A DNA stretch of 43,082 nucleotides from contig JAKPGL010000138.1 of the NCBI GenBank assembly GCA_029550925.1, positions 1 through 43,082 of the forward strand, in the 5' to 3' direction. The position numbers and the translations under genes were made by a program. Positions 15,106 to 23,059 of this stretch are shown here, piece after piece. The number at the start of each line of letters is the position of its first letter. Within the stretch, counting starts at the first letter, position 1. Source of the DNA: Planctomycetota bacterium (GTDB taxonomy: Bacteria; Planctomycetota; Planctomycetia; Pirellulales; Thermoguttaceae). Under the pieces are notes generated by a model, which was not told the DNA's origin, ran no database searches, and saw only the letters and a program-made list of their open reading frames with translations.

Positions 15106-18100
15106 ATGAAGTTTTCCGATTTGGTCGTGCTGTTGCCGTGTACGAGTTTGGAAGACCTACCGCTGGATTGGACAGCGGCGGAGGCGGAGGAGATTCTGTC
15201 GGCGTACTCGGCCTTGTGGCATCCGGCGCTGGTGGCCTCGGCCGGTTCCATGCCCCGGTGGGCCAGGGCGGAGGACCCGCCCCGGGGGCCGGAAGGGGCG
15301 CTGATCGTGGCGCCCCCCGTTTGCGAGTCGCGCCTGCCGTCGGATTGGCTTCCTCAGACCGAAGGCTGGGGCTTGTGCGTACTTCAAGGATTGCGGCATC
15401 GGGCGGAAATCGTTTCGGCGGCTCTGGAGCGATTGGACGACGCTGCCGGGACGGCAGAAGCCCTTTGCCCAGAATTGGTCCAGGATTTTTTGGCCTTCGG
15501 ATATGCGCATTTAGTTACCGAACTGGTAACCCGGCAAATCCGGTACATGAGCAACGTGGACGAGGTACGTTTGGGTCGGGAAGTGGTCTCCGCCGCTCAG
15601 GCCGCCGTCGGAGGCCAGCCGGACCTTGCCCAGGATCATCTCCGATCGGCCCTAGCCGCGCTCGTCGAAGCCAGGCAGTATTACTATCCTGCCGAAAACT
15701 ATCTATTGGATGTTACGGTACTGGCGGTGAGTACGTTGGGACCGGCCTTGGAAGCTGCCTTGCAAGCGGCCTTGGAGAAAAGCCGGCTAACCAATCTCCT
15801 CCTGGGCGCGGCGGAATTGGAACACCTGGCCCGCCAGGCCCCGGAAATGTTGGAACTGTTGCGCAGGGCGTGGAGCGAAAAAAAGGTCGGCGTCCTGGCC
15901 GGCGGCAAAGACGAATCGCCGCTGCCGCATTTACCCCTGGAAGCCGTGCTGGAAAACATCCAGCAGGGTTTGGGGGCATTTGAACGACTGTTGGGCCAAC
16001 GCCCCCGGGTTTTTGGCCGACGCCGGTATGGCCTCAGCGCCGTGTTGCCGCAAATTTTGGCCGGTCTGGGGCTGGAAGGCGCACTGCACGGCGCTTTGGA
16101 CGAGGGCCGATTTCCCACCTCGCACCAAAGCAAAATCCGATGGGAAGGGGTGGACGGGACAACAGTGGACGGCCTGGGCCGAGTACCCCTGGACGCCGCT
16201 CGGGCGGACTCCTTTCTCCGGATTGTCCGCTCGTTGGGCGACACGTTGGATTGGGACCACACGAGCATGGCCATGTTGGCCCATTGGCCCGGCCAACACT
16301 GCCCCTGGCTCGACGACCTCCATCGGATCGATCGTTTTAGTGCTGCGGTGGGGCGTTTTGTTACCGTCGAAGACTACTTGGAGCAGACCCGATACGCCGG
16401 CCAACAGAAAAAATACAGTCCCGATGAATACCGGTCGCCGTACCTTCGGCAGGAGACGGCCCGACAGACGCCAGACCCGATTTCCCGGTGGGTCTATTAC
16501 CATCGGGTCCGCACTCGATGGGAACAGCTCCGCACGCTCCGCTTTTTGGTCGAATCGCTTACCGGCCTGCCCGCCGAGCAACAGCGATTGGCCGAGCTTC
16601 AAGAGGCCATCCGCACCGTAGCCGCCCAAGAAGGCCCCTTCCGGCCGGAACATTGGGCGGAAAGCCTGCCGCACCGGCAGGGTCTGGAGGAACGCCTGGA
16701 ATCTGCCTGCCGGGAAACATTGGCCCGATTGGCCGAGGTGCTCTATCCAGGGGCTTCGGCCGTCCAATTCAGAGAAAACAGGATTTCGATTCCAGAGGAT
16801 ACAAAGGGTGGATTACCAAGCTCGTCCGCTCTTGCAGAGCAATCATCGTCCGAGGTGGACTCGGCGGGGGCGGTGGATAGTTTGCTGATCGTCAACCCGG
16901 CCAGTTTTACCCGCCGGATGTGGTTTTCTACAGAAGGCGGGGCGGAATTGGCCAGCCTGGACGCAGTGCGGTTGGCCGGGCGTCAGCAAGGTCGGCTTCA
17001 CGCCGCCTGTGAGACGGCCGGGATGGGGTTTGTGCGGGTCGATTTGAACGGGGTCGGGGAAAGCTCGATTTCTTCCTGGCCGCCGGAATCCCTGCCTCAG
17101 ATGCTTTCGGATGCCTTGCCGAATGTATCCGATGGGACTTCGACGAGCGACCAGGAAAGTCCACCGCCGCCTTCTTCGACGGACGAACTGATCTATCCGC
17201 CGCCGAAGCAGGCCAGTTGGGCGGCCCGACTGGTGGGCCAAAAACCTCGGCCTTTGCCGCCGCTGGCCGAAGAACATCTCGTGCGGAACGAGTTTTTCGA
17301 GGCGCGTTTGGACCCGACCACCGGCGCGTTGCGAGGCGTTTACAACTACAATAGCCGTCGGCCTCGATGCGCCCAGCAACTGGCCCTGCGGATTCCGCCG
17401 AAAGGAGGCAAACAAGCCGACCCGCAAGATTCAGAACGAAATTATACTATCATGGCCGCCGATGCGTTTCGGGTGATCTCGGCCGGACCGGTGATCGGAC
17501 AGTTGGAAGTGCAAGGTCGGCTGATGACCCCCGAGGGTCAGTTGGCCGCCCGGTTCCGGGAAATCTTCCGTTGCCGACGGGGCGAGCCTCTGCTGGAAAT
17601 CCTCATCCACTTGGAGCCGGAACTCCTGCCAGAGGCCGACCCCTGGAACTCCTATTACGCGTGCCGATTCGCCTGGGGCGACCAAACGGCCGAATTGTTC
17701 CGCAGCGTCAACCAACTGACCTGCCGAAGCGAGGCGGATCGGCTGGAAACACCCTGGTTTGTCGATCTGCGGACCGACAAAGAGCGGACCACGCTGCTTT
17801 TTGGCGGCCTACCCTACCATCGACGAATCGGAGTGCATAAACTAGATACGCTTCTGGTGGTGCGCGGCGAAACGGCCAGATGGTTTCGAGTAGGGATCGG
17901 CGTGGAGCTGAAACATCCGATGTGTGCAGCGTGGGACTTTCTGGCCCCAGCGATGGCAATTCCGCTGCGGCGGATAGCCGGCCAAGAGGCGAAAACCCGT
18001 TCGGAAGCTCGGCAAGGATGGTTCTTCCATCTGAACGTGCGAAATGTGTTGGTCGCGGCGTGGGAGTCGATCATCGAAGAGGAACGGGTACGAGGGTTTC

Positions 18101-18288
18101 GCGTCCGACTGGTGGAGACCGAAGGTCGGGCTACAACGGCCCAGTTACGGAGCCTACGTCCGCCGGCCAGCGCCAGCCAGGTCGATTTTACCGGAAAACA
18201 CATCCGCGACTTGGCCGTCGAAGGCGACGCCATCCAGATTCCCATCCACGCCTACCAATATCTCCAGGTCGAGGCCCGATATGGGTGA
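15106..18288 (+). CDS. Large protein resembling GH38/GH57-type glycoside hydrolases
   Basis: The protein has 1060 residues from ATG 15106; ATG 15097 is an alternative and GGGGAG lies just upstream of both. There is no signal peptide. The N-terminal 420 residues contain EKKVGVLAGGKDESPLPHLP, RPRVFGRRRYGLSAVLPQIL, GALDEGRFPTSHQSKIRWEG, WDHTSMAMLAHWPG and VGRFVTVEDYLEQT. These resemble the catalytic-barrel pattern of GH38/GH57 proteins such as alpha-mannosidases (position of the conserved blocks, aromatic-rich substrate loops). A helical segment follows, then a beta-rich C-terminus (RNEFFEARLDPTTGALRGVY..., EIFRCRRGEPLLEILIHLEP) like the GH38 C-terminal sandwich. The region 840-1000 has a disordered Ser/Pro linker nearby (DGTSTSDQESPPPPSSTD). 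The family assignment is from overall pattern only; catalytic residues could not be fixed. It may act on internal glycans, or be a non-enzymatic relative. Confidence 0.55.
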   Translation: MKFSDLVVLLPCTSLEDLPLDWTAAEAEEILSAYSALWHPALVASAGSMPRWARAEDPPRGPEGALIVAPPVCESRLPSDWLPQTEGWGLCVLQGLRHRAEIVSAALERLDDAAGTAEALCPELVQDFLAFGYAHLVTELVTRQIRYMSNVDEVRLGREVVSAAQAAVGGQPDLAQDHLRSALAALVEARQYYYPAENYLLDVTVLAVSTLGPALEAALQAALEKSRLTNLLLGAAELEHLARQAPEMLELLRRAWSEKKVGVLAGGKDESPLPHLPLEAVLENIQQGLGAFERLLGQRPRVFGRRRYGLSAVLPQILAGLGLEGALHGALDEGRFPTSHQSKIRWEGVDGTTVDGLGRVPLDAARADSFLRIVRSLGDTLDWDHTSMAMLAHWPGQHCPWLDDLHRIDRFSAAVGRFVTVEDYLEQTRYAGQQKKYSPDEYRSPYLRQETARQTPDPISRWVYYHRVRTRWEQLRTLRFLVESLTGLPAEQQRLAELQEAIRTVAAQEGPFRPEHWAESLPHRQGLEERLESACRETLARLAEVLYPGASAVQFRENRISIPEDTKGGLPSSSALAEQSSSEVDSAGAVDSLLIVNPASFTRRMWFSTEGGAELASLDAVRLAGRQQGRLHAACETAGMGFVRVDLNGVGESSISSWPPESLPQMLSDALPNVSDGTSTSDQESPPPPSSTDELIYPPPKQASWAARLVGQKPRPLPPLAEEHLVRNEFFEARLDPTTGALRGVYNYNSRRPRCAQQLALRIPPKGGKQADPQDSERNYTIMAADAFRVISAGPVIGQLEVQGRLMTPEGQLAARFREIFRCRRGEPLLEILIHLEPELLPEADPWNSYYACRFAWGDQTAELFRSVNQLTCRSEADRLETPWFVDLRTDKERTTLLFGGLPYHRRIGVHKLDTLLVVRGETARWFRVGIGVELKHPMCAAWDFLAPAMAIPLRRIAGQEAKTRSEARQGWFFHLNVRNVLVAAWESIIEEERVRGFRVRLVETEGRATTAQLRSLRPPASASQVDFTGKHIRDLAVEGDAIQIPIHAYQYLQVEARYG

Positions 18289-18330
18289 GGTCGGGAGTGG
18301 GGCGCGGGGGAAAGGTGAGGGAAGAGTACG

Positions 18331-18385
18331 CCTCTCCCCACCGTGGGAGAAGCCGGCTTGGCCAAAGGTCAAGCCGGGTGAGGGG
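18331..18385. repeat. Palindromic repeat element, copy 3
   Basis: CCTCTCCC (18331-18338) faces GGGAGA-AG after a short loop. Then CCGGCTTGGCC pairs with GGTCAAGCCGG (18353-18377, one G-T wobble) over an AAA loop, followed by GTGAGGGGGC. The layout equals copy 2 at 625-679, in the opposite orientation. The long stem differs in sequence (CCGGCTTGGCC here, CCGGCCAGCC there) but still pairs, which suggests selection on structure. This copy is intergenic, between the GH38/57-like gene and cmk. Confidence 0.75.
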
Positions 18386-18541
18386 GCCTTTCGAGCCGCG
18401 CACGTCAGGAAGCGGCCTGCGATATGGAATCATGCAATCCCCAATTTTTGATCCGCGATATGCGATTGACGATAAGCGATCTGCCATTCGGAGGATAGGT
18501 CGAACCCAAACCCCAGTTTACCACACGGAGTCCTACGCAGG

Positions 18542-19273
18542 ATGATCGTAACGATTGATGGGCCGGCCGGGGCTGGCAAAAGCACGGTAGCCAGGGCGTT
18601 GGCCCAACGGCTGGGATTTGCCTATTTGGACACTGGCGCCATGTACCGGGCGGTGGCCTTGGCCGCCTTGCAGCGCGGTGTGGACTGGACCCAACCGGAC
18701 GCCCTTGCCCAACTGGCCCGCCAGATTCAGATTGAATTCCAAAACGACCGGGTTCTTCTAGACGGCGCCGATGTGACCGAGGCGATCCGAGACTGGAAAA
18801 TCACCCAGATTACGCCCTATGTGGCCGACAATGTGGAGGTTCGGAAACGACTGATCGAACTCCAACACCGCTTCTGCCAGGGCCGAAACATCGTAACCGA
18901 AGGCCGCGACCAGGGAACCTTGGTCTTTCCGGAGGCGGAGTGCAAGATTTTTTTGACGGCTAGCGCCGAAGAACGCGCCCGTCGGCGTCTGGCCGAACTG
19001 CAAGCCCGTGGGGAATCAGCCACTCTGGAGGAGGTCTTGGCCGCCCAACAACGACGAGACCAAGAAGACGCCAGCCGACCGTTCGGTCGATTGACCCGGG
19101 CGCCGGACGCCGTTGAAGCGCCGACCGATGGGCTGAGCATTACCGAGGTGGTCGATCGGTTAGCCGACCTGGTCCGCCGGCGTCAACAGGAAATGGTTCG
19201 GAGTTCTTGCCCCTGTTGTCCTCCCGAGAGCAGTCATGCCGATATAAACCATGGAAACACCTCGAAGATATAA
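18542..19273 (+). CDS. cmk: Cytidylate kinase
   Basis: Cmk phosphorylates CMP and dCMP with ATP in pyrimidine nucleotide supply. The 243-residue protein has the P-loop GPAGAGKST (7-15), the substrate motif FAYLDTGAMYRAVAL, the EGRDQGTLVFPEA segment (canonical 'GRDIGT.VFP', with I replaced by Q), the lid ERARRRLAELQARG and QQRRDQEDASRP. The length is slightly above the usual 220-230 because of a C-terminal tail rich in Ser/Cys (SSCPCCPPESSHADI). A weak GGAG lies about 10 bases before the ATG. Its last 23 bases overlap the start of plsC in another frame, so the two are probably co-translated. The repeat element is upstream. Confidence 0.95.
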   Translation: MIVTIDGPAGAGKSTVARALAQRLGFAYLDTGAMYRAVALAALQRGVDWTQPDALAQLARQIQIEFQNDRVLLDGADVTEAIRDWKITQITPYVADNVEVRKRLIELQHRFCQGRNIVTEGRDQGTLVFPEAECKIFLTASAEERARRRLAELQARGESATLEEVLAAQQRRDQEDASRPFGRLTRAPDAVEAPTDGLSITEVVDRLADLVRRRQQEMVRSSCPCCPPESSHADINHGNTSKI

Positions 19274-19949
19274 AACCCCCTCGCCGGACCGATCGTGGCC
19301 TTCTCGAGCCTGGTACGCAGTATCCCGACGGGTGTGCCAGGTGGTTGGTGCGGCCCTGTATCAGGTTCGGTATAGCGGGCGGGAAAACATTCCACCCGTG
19401 GGCGGCGTCCTGGTGGTGGCCAATCACCAAAGCCATTTCGACCCGCCGCTTGTGGGCATGGGCTGTATGCGTCGGATGAATTACCTGGCGCGGGAGAGCC
19501 TGTTTGCCATTCCGCCGCTGCGATGGATCATCCAGAGCTTCGACGCCATCCCCATCAAACGGGACGGCCTGGGGCTGGAGGGGATCAAAGAGACGCTACG
19601 GCGGCTGAAACGGGGTGAAATGGTGCTGATGTTTCCCGAAGGGACCAGGACCAGGGACGGGCAGGTGGGGCCGTTTCGACCTGGGTTTACGACCCTGGCG
19701 CTTCGATCGGGAGCCTGCATCCTGCCGGTGGGCATCGAAGGAGCGTATCACGTCTGGCCCCGACGCCGACGGTTTCCCGCCCTGTTCGGACGTATCCACG
19801 TCCATTATGGACCGGCCATCACGCCAGAAGAAATCCAACAGTACGCCGAGCGGGAACGAGAGTTGGTCGAAGAGGTGCGAAACCGGGTCCGGGCCTGCTT
19901 GGCCGTGCTCCGACAACATCCGAACTTCGCCCACCTGCCGCCGCCGTAA
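19251..19949 (+). CDS. plsC: 1-acyl-sn-glycerol-3-phosphate acyltransferase
   Basis: PlsC adds the second acyl chain to lysophosphatidic acid to make phosphatidic acid at the cytoplasmic membrane. The 232-residue protein has the catalytic HX4D motif (NHQSHFD, H59 and D64), the glycerol-phosphate binding FPEGTRTRDG (127-136) and GACILPVGIEGAYHVWPR. A hydrophobic segment is at 31-39 and 51-57. The start at ATG 19251 overlaps cmk by 23 bases; there is no strong ribosome binding site of its own, in keeping with translational coupling. A later start is possible. A long dyad at 20006-20043 may end the transcript. Cmk-PlsC pairing is common in several bacterial groups. Confidence 0.93.
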   Translation: METPRRYKTPSPDRSWPSRAWYAVSRRVCQVVGAALYQVRYSGRENIPPVGGVLVVANHQSHFDPPLVGMGCMRRMNYLARESLFAIPPLRWIIQSFDAIPIKRDGLGLEGIKETLRRLKRGEMVLMFPEGTRTRDGQVGPFRPGFTTLALRSGACILPVGIEGAYHVWPRRRRFPALFGRIHVHYGPAITPEEIQQYAERERELVEEVRNRVRACLAVLRQHPNFAHLPPP

Positions 19950-20005
19950 CGGTTTTCCCGCTTCTTCTGAGATGGATGTTTTCGGTGCGGCGTTTTCCAA
20001 AGGCC

Positions 20006-20043
20006 CCTGATGGCTGTTCTGCCGATCGGCAGAGTCCATCAGG
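20006..20043. terminator. 38-bp imperfect dyad between convergent genes
   Basis: CCTGATGG (20006-20013) pairs with CCATCAGG (20036-20043), and inside it TCTGCCGATCGGCAGA (20018-20033) is a perfect 16-base palindrome. The whole is symmetric apart from short bulges. It lies between plsC (plus) and the zinc-ribbon gene (minus), whose stop codon is inside it. A bidirectional transcription end is likely, although no U-tract follows; a protein-binding operator is possible. Confidence 0.5.
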
Positions 20044-20686
20044 AGACGGCCAACGTGCCGGGGCTATGGAAGTCGGTATTCGTCAGATAGTCCAGCACCC
20101 CCTCGGCATGTTCCCAGACCTCCCGCATGTAGTACTCTTTGAGGCACTTGAGGACGATATTTTTTTGATCCCGGTTCAGCCCGGTATAGCCGACAATGGA
20201 TTTCAAAATGCGATCGTCCCCTTTGTCCAGATTCGTCAGCGCCCAGCGGCGGGCCAGTTGATAGACGAGGAGGCCCCGCAGCCGAAGCCCCTCCTCTCGC
20301 AACTCCATATCCAGTTCCACGAGGGTGAAATCGCCCTGGGCAGGCAGAAGCTCGAAATTCCGACTCGCCTGGACAAAACCATAATTGGTCTTCACCATCC
20401 ACCCGTCGCCATTATTCACCCAGGTGGCTATCAAATGGGCCTTGTCCAGGATGATATAGCGATTCATCCGATTCAGCCGTTCCGGCCAATGGTGGGTCGG
20501 CAGATGCAGTTCGGAAACAGGCAGGGCGTGGGCGTCGGCCGTGTCGGATACGGTCATTCCGGTCGATTCCGAAACGGCCGGGACCGTTACCGCCGTGCCG
20601 CATTTGGGACATTTGCGGGTTTGGCCGGCGATTTCCTCCTTGGCGTTCAATTTGCTCCCGCATCCAGGACAGCTAAACCGAATCAT
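20039..20686 (-). CDS. Zinc-ribbon protein of unknown function
   Basis: The protein has 215 residues from ATG 20686, with GGAGG 8 bases upstream; the frame runs upstream to 20719 but without a better start. The N-terminus is a short zinc ribbon, C6-x2-C9 and C26-x2-C29 (CPGCGSKLNAKEEIAGQTRKC has this spacing, with CPKCG second). This type recurs at the N-terminus of many planctomycete proteins. The body has the conserved-looking blocks RMNRYIILDKAHLIATWVNN, GDGWMVKTNYGFVQASRN and KEYYMREVWEHAEG, which I do not recognise. No membrane segment or catalytic motif is evident. It converges with plsC. The function is unknown. Confidence 0.8.
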   Translation of the reverse strand: MIRFSCPGCGSKLNAKEEIAGQTRKCPKCGTAVTVPAVSESTGMTVSDTADAHALPVSELHLPTHHWPERLNRMNRYIILDKAHLIATWVNNGDGWMVKTNYGFVQASRNFELLPAQGDFTLVELDMELREEGLRLRGLLVYQLARRWALTNLDKGDDRILKSIVGYTGLNRDQKNIVLKCLKEYYMREVWEHAEGVLDYLTNTDFHSPGTLAVS

Positions 20687-21111
20687 GAGGCGTTCCTCCC
20701 CCTGCAGATTGGGAAACAAGACAAGGTTTCTTACTGCTAAGTATATCGGAAAACCCCCATGGTGTCCCCCCTAGGTCAGGAATTCTTCCCTACTTTTATC
20801 ATTTTTCCTCTTCCTCGGGAACTTTTGGTATGGGGTTTTGCTACAATAGATAGAAGGAAGGTCGATGAACTTAAAAAATAGGCAAAGAAGAAAAGCAAGG
20901 GAAAAAATCTAGTTTTCTCAACACCTAGCCCGACACTTTCCCAGACCCAAAGGGTTTTCTGTTTGTAGAGAAGGAGGCCCCCGCAATTACTCAGGATAGG
21001 GTGGTCGGGCGGTTGAAGAATTGGAAAAACTGGGCCCCCAAGATTCGTGTGCGACGCCAAGCAGCCTAAAAACAGCCTCACAAAAGACCATGCAACACGA
21101 GGAGCCAACTG
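20687..21111. other. Intergenic region upstream of the J-like membrane protein
   Basis: This 425-base gap separates the divergent zinc-ribbon gene and the J-like gene. It is richer in A and T than its surroundings. TACAAT at 20842-20847 (plus) is a possible -10 box with a poor -35 (GAACTT, 17 bases upstream). GAGGAG at about 21099-21104 is the ribosome binding site of the next gene. Short open frames cross it without support. No RNA gene was recognised. Confidence 0.4.
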
Positions 21112-23016
21112 GTGCAGGAATCGTTTGACCCTTATGCGGTTTTCCTGGGATTTCCCCCGGCCAACCCTCCCAAGAATTATTACGAGTTGTTGGGATTGCC
21201 GCTTTTTGAATCAGATCCGGAAAAGATCGCTCGGGCGGTGGATGCCCTGCGAGGGCGTGTTCGGCATATTCGGCCTGGTGCGTATCTAGCCCAATGGCAG
21301 CAGTTATTAGATGAATTAACTGCGGCCAAGCTTTGTTTATTGGATCCGGTAGCAAAGGCCACCTATGATGCTTACCTCAGTCAGGGGGGAGTGCATGTAC
21401 CAGGTGGAAACCAGACAGGATCGCAACAAAGTCCGCCCTTAGCCCCTATGGCAGTTCCACCGGCTGATTTCAGCAGTCCAGCCGTCTATCCATCTGCCAA
21501 CGATTCCCAAGCCCCCTTTAATTATCCCAATTACCCCAGTTACCCTAATTATCCCAATACCCCAAGTCAACCCGCTTTTACTCCGGCTGATTCTACTTGG
21601 ACAGGTCATCCCGGTTCTCAAGGAGTAGATTTTCCCACCCAAGGAGGCTATCCTCTTCCCGGGAGCATTCCTTCAGTTCAGCCTATTCCAGTACCCCCTG
21701 GTACAGGAGGCACCTACCCCCTTCCTTATGGGGGGCAGGCTGGCGTCGAAACCGTCTCTCCGAGCCTACCGGGTTGGGGAGTCCAACCGGAAAGTGGTCT
21801 GCCAGGGGGCTGGGCAACCGGCCAAGCAGGACAAGGAGGAATGGTCCTTCCTGGGCAGGGCGGCGTTTTCGGTCCGGCAGAGGGGATTCCGCAAGGACAG
21901 GGATATCTTCCTTCCTCAGAGATTCTTGCCCCGCCGCTTCCGGGGGAAAAGACCCAAGTGGCCCAAAAGGCAGGATTCCAGTCCCGCCGTTCTATAGAAC
22001 TATGGGTAGGGGTCTGTCTGGTACTTTTACTTCTGGCAGGAGGGTTGCTGTATCTATTGCAGCGAATCCGTTCCGAAGGGCCTGAGGTCGTTTTAGGCAA
22101 ATCTTCCTCACCCAACCAATCCACTTCGGGTGAAAAGCTCTCTTCACCGCCCAATGGGCAAAATCCATCAGGGGTTTTGCCCGGCAGCGGGCTGCCTAAA
22201 GAAAAACAATCCCAGGAAAAGACTTCGCCGAAATCGCCGTCCCAGGAAAAACCAAAGACGCCTTCGGAGAAACAACAGCCGTCGCCTTCTCAGAAATCCG
22301 AAGGCCCTTCTGGGACTTCTGAGCCGAAAGGACCGGGGGAGAAATCCTCTCCGCCGGTTGGACCTTCTGAGAACAATGGGCCGGGCATGTCGGCGAAACC
22401 TCCTTCGGGGCCGGAAGAAAAAACTTCTCCTCCGCCGCCGCCGAAACCCTCGATAGACCCTGCCAAACAGTCGGCTTGGCAAAAGGCGGTGGAGGATGTC
22501 CGGTCGGCGTTGGCCGAGCATGATCTTGCTTCAGCAGAAGCCTCTTTGAAAACCGCCGAGGCCAACGCCCAAACCCCCGAGCAACACGATGTGGTGGAAC
22601 GTCTTCGGATGCTTCGGCACTATTTGGAGGAGTTCTGGAAGGGCATTCGTCAATCGGTCGTTTCGTTGGAGGCGGCGCAGGAATTTAGCGTGGGCAAGTT
22701 GCGATTTGCCATTGTGGAGGGCAATTCCCAGTATTTAGTTGTGCGGGCCGAGGGACGGAATATCCGCTGGCCGATCGAAAAAATTCCCGGTTCGGTGGTA
22801 GAAATCCTGGCCAAGCGGTGGTTTCGGACCAACGACCCGGCCACGAACTTGGCGTATGGCGCCTATTATGCGGTTCGGGGCGATACCCAGCAGGCTCGGC
22901 AATACTGGCAGCAAGCCGGCAAAGGCGGTGTGGATGTCAGCGGCTTGCTGGAAGAGCTGCGTTGTTGGCCGTTGCCCGAACAACCGCCGTCTTCGTCCAA
23001 AAGTCCTCTTCAATAA
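21112..23016 (+). CDS. J-domain-like membrane protein with Pro/Ser-rich linkers
   Basis: The protein has 634 residues from GTG 21112, which has AGGAG 7 bases upstream. Residues 20-85 resemble a DnaJ J-domain (NYYELLGLPLFESDPEKI ... LDPVAKATYDAYL), but the HPD tripeptide needed to stimulate DnaK is not present; helix II-III has RHIRPGAYLAQ instead. A long Pro/Gly/Tyr/Asn-rich stretch follows (about 90-290, with 'YPNYPSYPNYP' repeats), then one membrane helix (IELWVGVCLVLLLLAGGLLYLLQ, about 294-316). Next is a second disordered stretch rich in Lys/Ser/Pro (330-450), and a C-terminal alpha-beta domain of about 180 residues (AWQKAVEDVRSALAEHDLASAE...) that resembles TPR-like repeats. The topology suggests a cytosolic J-like end and an extracytoplasmic domain. 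A chaperone role is not supported without HPD. Confidence 0.8.
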   Translation: MQESFDPYAVFLGFPPANPPKNYYELLGLPLFESDPEKIARAVDALRGRVRHIRPGAYLAQWQQLLDELTAAKLCLLDPVAKATYDAYLSQGGVHVPGGNQTGSQQSPPLAPMAVPPADFSSPAVYPSANDSQAPFNYPNYPSYPNYPNTPSQPAFTPADSTWTGHPGSQGVDFPTQGGYPLPGSIPSVQPIPVPPGTGGTYPLPYGGQAGVETVSPSLPGWGVQPESGLPGGWATGQAGQGGMVLPGQGGVFGPAEGIPQGQGYLPSSEILAPPLPGEKTQVAQKAGFQSRRSIELWVGVCLVLLLLAGGLLYLLQRIRSEGPEVVLGKSSSPNQSTSGEKLSSPPNGQNPSGVLPGSGLPKEKQSQEKTSPKSPSQEKPKTPSEKQQPSPSQKSEGPSGTSEPKGPGEKSSPPVGPSENNGPGMSAKPPSGPEEKTSPPPPPKPSIDPAKQSAWQKAVEDVRSALAEHDLASAEASLKTAEANAQTPEQHDVVERLRMLRHYLEEFWKGIRQSVVSLEAAQEFSVGKLRFAIVEGNSQYLVVRAEGRNIRWPIEKIPGSVVEILAKRWFRTNDPATNLAYGAYYAVRGDTQQARQYWQQAGKGGVDVSGLLEELRCWPLPEQPPSSSKSPLQ

Positions 23017-23036
23017 GAGCCGCTTTGAGAAGAACG

Positions 23037-23056
23037 ATCCTTGTCGGAGCAAGGAT
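23037..23056. terminator. Hairpin between convergent J-like gene and tadZ
   Basis: ATCCTTG (23037-23043) pairs with CAAGGAT (23050-23056) over a 6-base loop. On the plus strand a T-rich tail (TGCTTATTTCC) follows. It lies 21 bases after the J-like stop and just before the tadZ stop on the other strand, so it probably ends transcription from one or both sides. Confidence 0.5.
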
Positions 23057-23059
23057 TGC

